A DNA stretch of 64,000 bases from Helichrysum umbraculigerum (Eukaryota > Streptophyta > Magnoliopsida > Asterales > Asteraceae). A model generated the notes under the pieces. That model was given only the letters and a program-made list of their open reading frames with translations. It ran no database searches and was not told where the DNA came from. Shown here piece after piece: positions 48,648 to 63,531 of this stretch (its first letter is position 1; every line of letters starts with the position of its first letter). The translations under genes and the position numbers were made by a program. The DNA is taken from NCBI GenBank assembly GCA_949592205.1, contig CATIUR010000011.1:2232001-2296000 (forward strand), given 5' to 3'.

Positions 48648-49656
48648 GATAGAAACTTGGAACACTTGAAGATTCAACTAGCTGATATAAAGTTGGCTAC
48701 TGATAATTTTGACAAAACATACTTTATTGGGTCAGGCGGATATGGTATGGTTTATAAAGCAGAGCTTGATCATTTTGATATGAATAGTCTGTCTGAGATT
48801 GAAGGGAAGAATAAAGGCAAATTTCCAAAAATACACAGTACTGTAGCTATAAAACGCATCATTAGTAGAGCAGATGGGCAAGGAGAACAGAGTTTTTTTT
48901 TCAGAAATTGACTTGCTTAGTCGATGTAAGCATCCAAACATAGTCTCTCTTCTTGGGTTTTGTGATGAAGGTCCTGAACGGATCCTTGTTTATGAACATA
49001 TTCCTAATGGAAGTCTTGACGATTATTTGGGAAGCACTGATAAGATGACTATATTTAGTTGGGTGGAACGTATAAAAATGTCTCTTGATATTGCAAATGG
49101 GTTAAACTACCTACACAACACTGTAGAGGAGAAACAAATGATAATTCATCGTGACATGAAGAGTGCGAACGTTCTATTGGGTAAGGATTGGAAAGCTAAG
49201 ATTGCTGACTTTGGACTTTCTAGAATCCAACAAACAAAACAACTCGGAAGCACACTGAATACTTACCATATTGCAGGAACAGAAATTTATTTAGATCCTG
49301 AATATTTGAAGACCGGTAAGTTGAAAAAGGAATCAGATATTTATTCTTTTGGAGTAGTTTTATTTGAAATCTTGAGTGGAAAGTTGGCATATGATGAAAG
49401 TTATAATATCGGCAATGACAAGGGGCTTCCATCTACAGTACGACGACTTTATAATGAGGGAAAACTAAAGGAAATTGTCGATCCTAGAGTATATGAAGAA
49501 ACTGTTGTGAACAGTTTTACTCTAGATAGAGGACCCAATCAAAATTCTTTGGAGGCTTTTTTAAATATCGGATATCAATGTTTGGCAGAAACTCGAACTA
49601 GTCGTCCAACAATGGAAGTCATCATCATGGAACTTAAGAAAGTGTTATACTTCCAA
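48648..49656 (+). pseudogene. Kinase exon, unit 3 (frameshift)
   Basis: 1,009 bp with the nine-T frameshift. Shares Lys in GKDWKAK with unit 2 and has Asn for Ser in YLHSTVEE. Splice sites intact. Confidence 0.85.
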
Positions 49657-50213
49657 GTAAGTCAATGTTTCTATCAATATTACCTTTGTTATTTACATTC
49701 ATATTCTTGATCTTAGTTTTGAATACATAGTAAGATCATGCATTATTTTTTAATAAAAATGTTGAATTTATTATCATGAATAGTCGAAAATAGGGTGTGT
49801 TTAGTTGAAGAAAAAATTGGGCACTTTTCCAGAAAAATTTTCTAAGAAAAATAGAAAATTATTTAACGCGTTCATAATGAGTATTTTTTTTTTAGAAAAC
49901 TCATTTTTCTATATTACAACTACAAGTTGGAAAACAAAAGTTTTCCACCTTTTTCCTTTATACCACCACCTACTGTTTTTTAAAGTTTTTCAGAAACATT
50001 CTATTAACATCATTATTCCAAAATGAAGCATACATCAACTTTAGAGACGATTTGGGTGGTCTCTAAAGGCTTTTCGTCTCCTTTGCTCCATTTTCTTGTA
50101 AGGGGCCTTGGTTGTCTTCCTCTTGTCGATGTTGCAAACGATCGCCTCCTTTTGCCTCCATCCGTTTTTATATTTTTTCACTTTTTTATTTATATATTAT
50201 CCTTTTTTCTGTT

Positions 50214-50317
<104 letters not shown>

Positions 50318-51139
50318 TTTCTTGCATATTCATTAATTATTATTATAGTATAAGAGAAAAGTTCAAAAAAGAACGGTAAAAAAATTGGAGAATGGAGGAA
50401 CCAATAGGATTGCTCTATTTCTAAAACCTATTTTCACTTTTTTTTTTCAAAGTTAAATATCTCACAAACCGTATGTCTATAAATTATAAAAATTGAATAT
50501 TTGAAATCAGTGTCTTTTTCTCTTCGATTCTAGATCTAACAGGAAATACTTTTAACAAAAATTTTTTTTTCATTTTTGTTGGGTTTTAAAAATTGGGAAA
50601 ATTACATATATCCCCCTCAAAACTTGTCAAAATATCATATATACCCAAATACAAGTTTTTATTGCATGATGTACAATGATTTTAATGCATGATTGGGTAT
50701 ATATGTTATTTTGCCAAATGTTAGGGGGAAATATGTAATTGCCCCGTAAAAATTTGTATTGTGAAATCAAAGGTGGTTTAACACTAAAAAATAATCACAC
50801 CCGCTTATATCTCTTATTAAACTTTAAATCCAACTACCTGAAGGTAACTAATTTATTTCTTTTGCTTTTGCCAAATTGTGTTATTTTATATAGAAGAGTG
50901 ATATGCGGCCATCATACTGTTGGTAGTAAATTATACCAATACAGTTTTCTTTCCTTTTTTTTCGTTTTACCTTTAGGTTTTTGCAACCGATTAATATGTT
51001 ATGTTCTCTCAGATTTTAATATTTTATTACATGACTACACTATTTGAAAATATAATCAGTTCCTGTCAGTATATAAATAATCCGCTATACAAACGCAATC
51101 AACCAAGTATAAATCACTCCATAACATACAATTTTGTAG

Positions 51140-52147
51140 GATAGAAACTTGGAACACTTGAAGATTCAACTAGCTGATATAAAGTTGGCTACTGATAATT
51201 TTGACAAAACATACTTTATTGGGTCAGGCGGATATGGTATGGTTTATAAAGCAGAGCTTGATCATTTTGATATGAATAGTCTGTCTGAGATTGAAGGGAA
51301 GAATAAAGGCAAATTTCCAAAAATACACAGTACTGTAGCTATAAAACGCATCATTAGTAGAGCAGATGGGCAAGGAGAACAGAGTTTTTTTTCAGAAATT
51401 GACTTGCTTAGTCGATGTAAGCATCCAAACATAGTCTCTCTTCTTGGGTTTTGTGATGAAGGTCCTGAACGGATCCTTGTTTATGAACATATTCCTAATG
51501 GAAGTCTTGACGATTATTTGGGAAGCACTGATAAGATGACTATATTTAGTTGGGTGGAACGTATAAAAATGTCTCTTGATATTGCAAATGGGTTAAACTA
51601 CCTACACAGCACTGTAGAGGAGAAACAAATGATAATTCATCGTGACATGAAGAGTGCGAACATTCTATTGGGTAAGGATTGGGAAGCTAAGATTGCTGAC
51701 TTTGGACTTTCTAGAATCCAACAAACAAAACAACTCGGAAGCACACTGAATACTTACCATATTGCAGGAACAGAAATTTATTTAGATCCTGAATATTTGA
51801 AGACCGGTAAGTTGAAAAAGGAATCAGATATTTATTCTTTTGGAGTAGTTTTATTTGAAATCTTGAGTGGAAAGTTGGCATATGATGAAAGTTATAATAT
51901 CGGCAATGACAAGGGGCTTCCATCTACAGTACGACGACTTTATAATGAGGGAAAACTAAAGGAAATTGTCGATCCTAGAGTATATGAAGAAACTGTTGTG
52001 AACAGTTTTACTCTAGATAGAGGACCCAATCAAAATTCTTTGGAGGCATTTTTAAATATCGGATATCAATGTTTGGCAGAAACTCGAACTAGTCGTCCAA
52101 CAATGGAAGTCATCATCATGGAACTTAAGAAAGTGTTATACTTCCAA
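51140..52147 (+). CDS. Kinase exon, unit 4 (intact)
   Basis: 1,008 bp, 336 codons, open throughout with eight T in the QSFF tract. All kinase landmarks are present: glycine loop, Lys in VAIKR, Glu in SEIDLL for the helix C, HRDMKSAN (here Ile for Val in the next residue), DFG, GTEIYLDPEY activation segment. Arg before the catalytic Asp marks it as an RD kinase. No transmembrane or extracellular part is encoded in the exon. It is phase 0 at both ends, so a transcript joining it to a neighbouring unit's exon would stay in frame. Start and stop of a full gene are not visible in the unit. Confidence 0.85.
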
Positions 52148-52702
52148 GTAAGTCAATGTTTCTATCAATATTACCTTTGTTATTTACATTCATATTCTTG
52201 ATCTTAGTTTTGAATACATAGTAAGATCATGCATTATTTTTTAATAAAAATGTTGAATTTATTATCATGAATAGTCGAAAATAGGGTGTGTTTAGTTGAA
52301 GAAAAAATTGGGCACTTTTCCAGAAAAATTTTCTAAGAAAAATAGAAAATTAGTTAACGCGTTCATAATGAGTATTTTTTTTTTAGAAAACTCATTTTTC
52401 TATATTACAACTACATGTTGGAAAACAAAAGTTTTCCACCTTTTTCCTTTATACCACCTCCTACTGTTTTTTAAAGTTTTTCAGAAACATTCTATTAACA
52501 TCATTATTCCAAATTGAAGCATACATCAACTTTAGAGACGATTTGGGTGGTCTCTAAAGACTTTTCGTCTCCTTTGCTCCATTTTCTTGTAAGGGGCCTT
52601 GGTTGTCTTCCTCTTGTCGATGTTGCAAACGATCGCCTCCTTTTGCCTCCATCCGTTTTTATATTTTTTCACTTTTTTATTTATATTTTCCTTTTTTCTG
52701 TT

Positions 52703-52809
<107 letters not shown>

Positions 52810-53631
52810 TTTCTTGCATATTCATTAATTATTATTATAGTATAAGAGAAAAGTTCAAAAAAGAACGGTAAAAAAATTGGAGAATGGAGGAACCAATAGG
52901 ATTACTCTATTTCAAAAACCTATTTTCACTTTTTTTTTTCAAAGTTAAATATCTCACAAACCGTATGTCTATAAATTATAAAAATTGAATATTTGAAATC
53001 AGTGTCTTTTTCTCTTCGATTCTAGATCTAACAGGAAATACTTTTAACAAAAAAAATTTTTTCATTTTTGTTGGGTTTTAAAAATTGGGAAAATTACATA
53101 TATCCCCCTCAAAACTTGTCAAAATATCATATATACCCAAATACAAGTTTTTATTGCATGATGTACAATGATTTTAATGCATGATTGGGTATATATGTTA
53201 TTTTGCCAAATGTTAGGGGGAAATATGTAATTGCCCCGTAAAAATTTGTATTGTGAAATCAAAGGTGGTTTAACACTAAAAAATAATCACACCCGCTTAT
53301 ATCTCTTATTAAACTTTAAATCCAACTACCTGAAGGTAACTAATTTATTTCTTTTGCTTTTGCCAAATTGTGTTATTTTATATAGAAGAGTGATATGCGG
53401 CCATCATACTGTTGGTAGTAAATTATACCAATACAGTTTTCTTTCCTTTTTTTTCGTTTTACCTTTAGGTTTTTGCAACCGATTAATATGTTATGTTCTC
53501 TCAGATTTTAATATTTTATTACATGACTACACTATTTGAAAATATAATCAGTTCCTGTCAGTATATAAATAATCCGCTATACAAACGCAATCAACCAAGT
53601 ATAAATCACTCCATAACATACAATTTTGTAG

Positions 53632-54639
53632 GATAGAAACTTGGAACACTTGAAGATTCAACTAGCTGATATAAAGTTGGCTACTGATAATTTTGACAAA
53701 ACATACTTTATTGGGTCAGGCGGATATGGTATGGTTTATAAAGCAGAGCTTGATCATTTTGATATGAATAGTCTGTCTGAGATTGAAGGGAAGAATAAAG
53801 GCAAATTTCCAAAAATACACAGTACTGTAGCTATAAAACGCATCATTAGTAGAGCAGATGGGCAAGGAGAACAGAGTTTTTTTTCAGAAATTGACTTGCT
53901 TAGTCGATGTAAGCATCCAAACATAGTCTCTCTTCTTGGGTTTTGTGATGAAGGTCCTGAACGGATCCTTGTTTATGAACATATTCCTAATGGAAGTCTT
54001 GACGATTATTTGGGAAGCACTGATAAGATGACTATATTTAGTTGGGTGGAACGTATAAAAATGTCTCTTGATATTGCAAATGGGTTAAACTACCTACACA
54101 GCACTGTAGAGGAGAAACAAATGATAATTCATCGTGACATGAAGAGTGCGAACGTTCTATTGGGTAAGGATTGGGAAGCTAAGATTGCTGACTTTGGACT
54201 TTCTAGAATCCAACAAACAAAACAACTCGGAAGCACACTGAATACTTACCATATTGCAGGAACAGAAATTTATTTAGATCCTGAATATTTGAAGACCGGT
54301 AAGTTGAAAAAGGAATCAGATATTTATTCTTTTGGAGTAGTTTTATTTGAAATCTTGAGTGGAAAGTTAGCATATGATGAAAGTTATAATATCGGCAATG
54401 ACAAGGGGCTTCCATCTACAGTACGACGACTTTATAATGAGGGAAAACTAAAGGAAATTGTCGATCCTAGAGTATATGAAGAAACTGTTGTGAACAGTTT
54501 TACTCTAGATAGAGGACCGAATCAAAATTCTTTGGAGGCATTTTTAAATATCGGATATCAATGTTTGGCAGAAACTCGAACTAGTTGTCCAACAATGGAA
54601 GTCATCATCATGGAACTTAAGAAAGTGTTATACTTCCAA
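53632..54639 (+). CDS. Kinase exon, unit 5 (intact)
   Basis: 1,008 bp, open. Differs from unit 4 by Val in SANVLL and by Cys for Arg in TSRPTME. That Arg is highly conserved in subdomain XI of kinases, where it pairs with the Glu of the APE-like motif, so this copy may be impaired although its frame is intact. Same splice sites. Confidence 0.85.
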
Positions 54640-55193
54640 GTAAGTCAATGTTTCTATCAATATTACCTTTGTTATTTACATTCATATTCTTGATCTTAGT
54701 TTTGAATACATAGTAAGATCATGCATTATTTTTTAATAAAAATGTTGAATTTATTATCATGAATAGTCGAAAATAGGGTGTGTTTAGTTGAAGAAAAAAT
54801 TGGGCACTTTTCCAGAAAAATTTTCTAAGAAAAATAGAAAATTAGTTAACGCGTTCATAATGAGTATTTTTTTTTAGAAAACTCATTTTTCTATATTACA
54901 ACTACAAGTTGGAAAACAAAAGTTTTCCACCTTTTTCCTTTATACCACCACCTACTGTTTTTTAAAGTTTTTCAGAAACATTCTATTAACATCATTATTC
55001 CAAAATGAAGCATACATCAACTTTAGAGACGATTTGGGTGGTCTCTAAAGGCTTTTCGTCTCCTTTGCTCCATTTTCTTGTAAGGGGCCTTGGTTGTCTT
55101 CCTCTTGTCGATGTTGCAAACGATCGCCTCCTTTTGCCTCCATCCGTTTTTATATTTTTTCACTTTTTTATTTATATTTTCCTTTTTTCTGTT

Positions 55194-55276
<83 letters not shown>

Positions 55277-56101
55277 TTTCTTGCATATTCATTAATTATT
55301 ATTATAGTATAAGAGAAAAGTTCAAAAAAGAACGGTAAAAAAATTGGAGAATGGAGGAACCAATAGGATTGCTCTATTTTCAAAAACCTATTTTCACTTT
55401 TTTTTTTTCAAAGTTAAATATCTCACAAACCGTATATCTATAAATTATAAAAATTGAATATTTGAAATCAGTGTCTTTTTCTCTTCGATTCTAGATCTAA
55501 CAGGAAATACTTTGAACAAAAATTTTTTTTTTCATTTTTGTTGGGTTTTAAAAATTGGGAAAATTACATATATCCCCCTCAAAACTTGTCAAAATATCAT
55601 ATATACCCAAATACAAGTTTTTATTGCATGATGTACAATGATTTTAATGCATGATTGGGTATATATGTTATTTTGCCAAATGTTAGGGGGAAATATGTAA
55701 TTGCCCCGTAAAAATTTGTAATGTGAAATCAAAGGTGGTTTAACACTAAAAAATAATCACACCCGCTTATATCTCTTATTAAACTTTAAATCCAACTACC
55801 TGAAGGTAACTAATTTATTTCTTTTGCTTTTGCCAAATTGTGTTATTTTATATAGAAGAGTGATATGCGGCCATCATACTGTTGGTAGTAAATTATACCA
55901 ATACAGTTTTCTTTCCTTTTTTTTCGTTTTACCTTTAGGTTTTTGCAACCGATTAATATGTTATGTTCTCTCAGATTTTAATATTTTATTACATGACTAC
56001 ACTATTTGAAAATATAATCAGTTCCTGTCAGTATATAAATAATCCGCTATACAAACGCAATCAACCAAGTATAAATCACTCCATAACATACAATTTTGTA
56101 G

Positions 56102-57109
56102 GATAGAAACTTGGAACACTTGAAGATTCAACTAGCTGATATAAAGTTGGCTACTGATAATTTTGACAAAACATACTTTATTGGGTCAGGCGGATATGGT
56201 ATGGTTTATAAAGCAGAGCTTGATCATTTTGATATGAATAGTCTGTCTGAGATTGAAGGGAAGAATAAAGGCAAATTTCCAAAAATACACAGTACTGTAG
56301 CTATAAAACGCATCATTAGTAGAGCAGATGGGCAAGGAGAACAGAGTTTTTTTTCAGAAATTGACTTGCTTAGTCGATGTAAGCATCCAAACATAGTCTC
56401 TCTTCTTGGGTTTTGTGATGAAGGTCCTGAACGGATCCTTGTTTATGAACATATTCCTAATGGAAGTCTTGACGATTATTTGGGAAGCACTGATAAGATG
56501 ACTATATTTAGTTGGGTGGAACGTATAAAAATGTCTCTTGATATTGCAAATGGGTTAAACTACCTACACAGCACTGTAGAGGAGAAACAAATGATAATTC
56601 ATCGTGACATGAAGAGTGCGAACGTTCTATTGGGTAAGGATTGGGAAGCTAAGATTGCTGACTTTGGACTTTCTAGAATCCAACAAACAAAACAACTCGG
56701 AAGCACACTGAATACTTACCATATTGCAGGAACAGAAATTTATTTAGATCCTGAATATTTGAAGACCGGTAAGTTGAAAAAGGAATCAGATATTTATTCT
56801 TTTGGAGTAGTTTTATTTGAAATCTTGAGTGGAAAGTTGGCATATGATGAAAGTTATAATATCGGCAATGACAAGGGGCTTCCATCTACAGTACGACGAC
56901 TTTATAATGAGGGAAAACTAAAGGAAATTGTCGATCCTAGAGTATATGAAGAAACTGTTGTGAACAGTTTTACTCTAGATAGAGGACCCAATCAAAATTC
57001 TTTGGAGGCATTTTTAAATATCGGATATCAATGTTTGGCAGAAACTCGAACTAGTCGTCCAACAATGGAAGTCATCATCATGGAACTTAAGAAAGTGTTA
57101 TACTTCCAA
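56102..57109 (+). CDS. Kinase exon, unit 6 (intact)
   Basis: 1,008 bp, open, with all conserved residues including the subdomain XI Arg. Of the complete units this is the one that looks most like the consensus. Same splice sites. Confidence 0.85.
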
Positions 57110-57663
57110 GTAAGTCAATGTTTCTATCAATATTACCTTTGTTATTTACATTCATATTCTTGATCTTAGTTTTGAATACATAGTAAGATCATGCATTATT
57201 TTTTAATAAAAATGTTGAATTTATTATCATGAATAGTCGAAAATAGGGTGTGTTTAGTTGAAGAAAAAATTGGGCACTTTTCCAGAAAAATTTTCTAAGA
57301 AAAATAGAAAATTAGTTAACGCGTTCATAATGAGTATTTTTTTTTAGAAAACTCATTTTTCTATATTACAACTACAAGTTGGAAAACAAAAGTTTTCCAC
57401 CTTTTTCCTTTATACCACCACCTACTGTTTTTTAAAGTTTTTCAGAAACATTCTATTAACATCATTATTCCAAAATGAAGCATACATCAACTTTAGAGAC
57501 GATTTGGGTGGTCTCTAAAGGCTTTTCGTCTCCTTTGCTCCATTTTCTTGTAAGGGGCCTTGGTTGTCTTCCTCTTGTCGATGTTGCAAACGATCGCCTC
57601 CTTTTGCCTCCATCCGTTTTTATATTTTTTCACTTTTTTATTTATATTTTCCTTTTTTCTGTT

Positions 57664-57749
<86 letters not shown>

Positions 57750-58574
57750 TTTCTTGCATATTCATTAATTATTATTATAGTATAAGAGAAAAGTTCAAAA
57801 AAGAACGGTAAAAAAATTGTAGAATGGAGGAACCTATAGGATTGCTCTATTTTCAAAAACCTATTTTCACTTTTTTTTTTTCAAAGTTAAATATCTCACA
57901 AACCGTATATCTATAAATTATAAAAATTGAATATTTGAAATCAGTGTCTTTTTCTCTTCGATTCTAGATCTAACAGGAAATACTTTGAACAAAAATTTTT
58001 TTTTTCATTTTTGTTGGGTTTTAAAAATTGGGAAAATTACATATATCCCCCTCAAAACTTGTCAAAATATCATATATACCCAAATACAAGTTTTTATTGC
58101 ATTATGTACAATGATTTTAATGCATGATTGGGTATATATGTTATTTTGCCAAATGTTAGGGGGAAATATGTAATTGCCCCATAAAAATTTGTAATGTGAA
58201 ATCAAAGGTGGTTTAACACTAAAAAATAATCACACCCGCTTATATCTCTTATTAAACTTTAAATCCAACTACCTGAAGGTAACTAATTTATTTCTTTTGC
58301 TTTTGCCAAATTGTGTTATTTTATATAGAAGAGTGATATGCGGCCATCATACTGTTGGTAGTAAATTATACCAATACAGTTTTCTTTCCTTTTTTTTCGT
58401 TTTACCTTTAGGTTTTTGCAACCGATTAATATGTTATGTTCTCTCAGATTTTAATATTTTATTACATGACTACACTATTTGAAAATATAATCAGTTCCTG
58501 TCAGTATATAAATAATCCGCTATACAAACGCAATCAACCAAGTATAAATCACTCCATAACATACAATTTTGTAG

Positions 58575-59585
58575 GATAGAAACTTGGAACACTTGAAGAT
58601 TCAACTAGCTGATATAAAGTTGGCTACTGATAATTTTGACAAAACATACTTTATTGGGTCAGGCGGATATGGTATGGTTTATAAAGCAGAGCTTGATCAT
58701 TTTGATATGAATAGTCTGTCTGAGATTGAAGGGAAGAATAAAGGCAAATTTCCAAAAATACACAGTACTGTAGCTATAAAACGCATCATTAGTAGAGCAG
58801 ATGGGCAAGGAGAACAGAGTTTTTTTTTTCCAGAAATTGACTTGCTTAGTCGATGTAAGCATCCAAACATAGTCTCTCTTCTTGGGTTTTGTGATGAAGG
58901 TCCTGAACGGATCCTTGTTTATGAACATATTCCTAATGGAAGTCTTGACGATTATTTGGGAAGCACTGATAAGATGACTATATTTAGTTGGGTGGAACGT
59001 ATAAAAATGTCTCTTGATATTGCAAATGGGTTAAACTACCTACACAGCACTGTAGAGGAGAAACAAATGATAATTCATCGTGACATGAAGAGTGCGAACG
59101 TTCTATTGGGTAAGGATTGGGAAGCTAAGATTGCTGACTTTGGACTTTCTAGAATCCAACAAACAAAACAACTCGGAAGCACACTGAATACTTACCATAT
59201 TGCAGGAACAGAAATTTATTTAGATCCTGAATATTTGAAGACCGGTAAGTTGAAATAGGAATCAGATATTTATTCTTTTGGAGTAGTTTTATTTGAAATC
59301 TTGAGTGGAAAGTTGGCATATGATGAAAGTTATAATATCGGCAATGACAAGGGGCTTCCATCTACAGTACGACGACTTTATAATGAGGGAAAACTAAAGG
59401 AAATTGTCGATCCTAGAGTATATGAAGAAACTGTTGTGAACAGTTTTACTCTAGATAGAGGACCCAATCAAAATTCTTTGGAGGCATTTTTAAATATCGG
59501 ATATCAATGTTTGGCAGAAACTCGAACTAGTCGTCCAACAATGGAAGTCATCATCATGGAACTTAAGAAAGTGTTATACTTCCAA
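58575..59585 (+). pseudogene. Kinase exon, unit 7 (nonsense)
   Basis: 1,011 bp. The tract before EIDLL is ten T plus CC, a net gain of one codon (SFFFPEIDLL) that keeps the frame, but an AAG/AAA to TAG change (59256-59258, in GKLK*ESDIY) stops it after the activation segment. The residual frame downstream reopens at 59301. Confidence 0.85.
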
Positions 59586-60139
59586 GTAAGTCAATGTTTC
59601 TATCAATATTACCTTTGTTATTTACATTCATATTCTTGATCTTAGTTTTGAATACATAGTAAGATCATGCATTATTTTTTAATAAAAATGTTGAATTTAT
59701 TATCATGAATAGTCGAAAATAGGGTGTGTTTAGTTGAAGAAAAAATTGGGCACTTTTCCAGAAAAATTTTCTAAGAAAAATAGAAAATTAGTTAACGCGT
59801 TCATAATGAGTATTTTTTTTTAGAAAACTCATTTTTCTATATTACAACTACAAGTTGGAAAACAAAAGTTTTCCACCTTTTTCCTTTATACCACCACCTA
59901 CTGTTTTTTAAAGTTTTTCAGAAACATTCTATTAACATCATTATTCCAAAATGAAGCATACATCAACTTTAGAGACGATTTGGGTGGTCTCTAAAGGCTT
60001 TTCGTCTCCTTTGCTCCATTTTCTTGTAAGGGGCCTTGGTTGTCTTCCTCTTGTCGATGTTGCAAACGATCGCCTCCTTTTGCCTCCATCCGTTTTTATA
60101 TTTTTTCACTTTTTTATTTATATTTTCCTTTTTTCTGTT

Positions 60140-60228
<89 letters not shown>

Positions 60229-61053
60229 TTTCTTGCATATTCATTAATTATTATTATAGTATAAGAGAAAAGTTCAAAAAAGAACGGTAAAAAAATTGTA
60301 GAATGGAGGAACCTATAGGATTGCTCTATTTTCAAAAACCTATTTTCACTTTTTTTTTTTCAAAGTTAAATATCTCACAAACCGTATATCTATAAATTAT
60401 AAAAATTGAATATTTGAAATCAGTGTCTTTTTCTCTTCGATTCTAGATCTAACAGGAAATACTTTGAACAAAAATTTTTTTTTTCATTTTTGTTGGGTTT
60501 TAAAAATTGGGAAAATTACATATATCCCCCTCAAAACTTGTCAAAATATCATATATACCCAAATACAAGTTTTTATTGCATTATGTACAATGATTTTAAT
60601 GCATGATTGGGTATATATGTTATTTTGCCAAATGTTAGGGGGAAATATGTAATTGCCCCATAAAAATTTGTAATGTGAAATCAAAGGTGGTTTAACACTA
60701 AAAAATAATCACACCCGCTTATATCTCTTATTAAACTTTAAATCCAACTACCTGAAGGTAACTAATTTATTTCTTTTGCTTTTGCCAAATTGTGTTATTT
60801 TATATAGAAGAGTGATATGCGGCCATCATACTGTTGGTAGTAAATTATACCAATACAGTTTTCTTTCCTTTTTTTTCGTTTTACCTTTAGGTTTTTGCAA
60901 CCGATTAATATGTTATGTTCTCTCAGATTTTAATATTTTATTACATGACTACACTATTTGAAAATATAATCAGTTCCTGTCAGTATATAAATAATCCGCT
61001 ATACAAACGCAATCAACCAAGTATAAATCACTCCATAACATACAATTTTGTAG

Positions 61054-62064
61054 GATAGAAACTTGGAACACTTGAAGATTCAACTAGCTGATATAAAGTT
61101 GGCTACTGATAATTTTGACAAAACATACTTTATTGGGTCAGGCGGATATGGTATGGTTTATAAAGCAGAGCTTGATCATTTTGATATGAATAGTCTGTCT
61201 GAGATTGAAGGGAAGAATAAAGGCAAATTTCCAAAAATACACAGTACTGTAGCTATAAAACGCATCATTAGTAGAGCAGATGGGCAAGGAGAACAGAGTT
61301 TTTTTTTTCCAGAAATTGACTTGCTTAGTCGATGTAAGCATCCAAACATAGTCTCTCTTCTTGGGTTTTGTGATGAAGGTCCTGAACGGATCCTTGTTTA
61401 TGAACATATTCCTAATGGAAGTCTTGACGATTATTTGGGAAGCACTGATAAGATGACTATATTTAGTTGGGTGGAACGTATAAAAATGTCTCTTGATATT
61501 GCAAATGGGTTAAACTACCTACACAGCACTGTAGAGGAGAAACAAATGATAATTCATCGTGACATGAAGAGTGCGAACGTTCTATTGGGTAAGGATTGGG
61601 AAGCTAAGATTGCTGACTTTGGACTTTCTAGAATCCAACAAACAAAACAACTCGGAAGCACACTGAATACTTACCATATTGCAGGAACAGAAATTTATTT
61701 AGATCCTGAATATTTGAAGACCGGTAAGTTGAAATAGGAATCAGATATTTATTCTTTTGGAGTAGTTTTATTTGAAATCTTGAGTGGAAAGTTGGCATAT
61801 GATGAAAGTTATAATATCGGCAATGACAAGGGGCTTCCATCTACAGTACGACGACTTTATAATGAGGGAAAACTAAAGGAAATTGTCGATCCTAGAGTAT
61901 ATGAAGAAACTGTTGTGAACAGTTTTACTCTAGATAGAGGACCCAATCAAAATTCTTTGGAGGCATTTTTAAATATCGGATATCAATGTTTGGCAGAAAC
62001 TCGAACTAGTCGTCCAACAATGGAAGTCATCATCATGGAACTTAAGAAAGTGTTATACTTCCAA
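61054..62064 (+). pseudogene. Kinase exon, unit 8 (nonsense)
   Basis: Shares the added codon and the TAG (61735-61737) with unit 7, and also several flanking changes (for example CATTATGTAC and CCCCATAAAA in the MITE). Units 7 and 8 are therefore recent copies of each other. Confidence 0.85.
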
Positions 62065-62617
62065 GTAAGTCAATGTTTCTATCAATATTACCTTTGTTAT
62101 TTACATTCATATTCTTGATCTTAGTTTTGAATACATAGTAAGATCATGCATTATTTTTTAATAAAAATGTTGAATTTATTATCATGAATAGTCGAAAATA
62201 GGGTGTGTTTAGTTGAAGAAAAAATTGGGCACTTTTCCAGAAAAATTTTCTAAGAAAAATAGAAAATTAGTTAACGCGTTCATAATGAGTATTTTTTTTA
62301 GAAAACTCATTTTTCTATATTACAACTACAAGTTGGAAAACAAAAGTTTTCCACCTTTTTCCTTTATACCACCACCTACTGTTTTTTAAAGTTTTTCAGA
62401 AACATTCTATTAACATCATTATTCCAAAATGAAGCATACATCAACTTTAGAGACGATTTGGGTGGTCTCTAAAGGCTTTTCGTCTCCTTTGCTCCATTTT
62501 CTTGTAAGGGGCCTTGGTTGTCTTCCTCTTGTCGATGTTGCAAACGATCGCCTCCTTTTGCCTCCATCCGTTTTTATATTTTTTCACTTTTTTATTTATA
62601 TTTTCCTTTTTTCTGTT

Positions 62618-62706
<89 letters not shown>

Positions 62707-63531
62707 TTTCTTGCATATTCATTAATTATTATTATAGTATAAGAGAAAAGTTCAAAAAAGAACGGTAAAAAAATTGGAGAATGGAGGAACCAATAGGATT
62801 GCTCTATTTTCAAAAACCTATTTTCACTTTTTTTTTTTCAAAGTTAAATATCTCACAAACCGTATATCTATAAATTATAAAAATTGAATATTTGAAATCA
62901 GTGTCTTTTTCTCTTCGATTCTAGATCTAACAGGAAATACTTTGAACAAAAATTTTTTTTTTCATTTTTGTTGGGTTTTAAAAATTGGGAAAATTACATA
63001 TATCCCCCTCAAAACTTGTCAAAATATCATATATACCCAAATACAAGTTTTTATTGCATGATGTACAATGATTTTAATGCATGATTGGGTATATATGTTA
63101 TTTTGCCAAATGTTAGGGGGAAATATGTAATTGCCCCGTAAAAATTTGTAATGTGAAATCAAAGGTGGTTTAACACTAAAAAATAATCACACCCGCTTAT
63201 ATCTCTTATTAAACTTTAAATCCAACTACCTGAAGGTAACTAATTTATTTCTTTTGCTTTTGCCAAATTGTGTTATTTTATATAGAAGAGTGATATGCGG
63301 CCATCATACTGTTGGTAGTAAATTATACCAATACAGTTTTCTTTCCTTTTTTTTCGTTTTACCTTTAGGTTTTTGCAACCGATTAATATGTTATGTTCTC
63401 TCAGATTTTAATATTTTATTACATGACTACACTATTTGAAAATATAATCAGTTCCTGTCAGTATATAAATAATCCGCTATACAAACGCAATCAACCAAGT
63501 ATAAATCACTCCATAACATACAATTTTGTAG

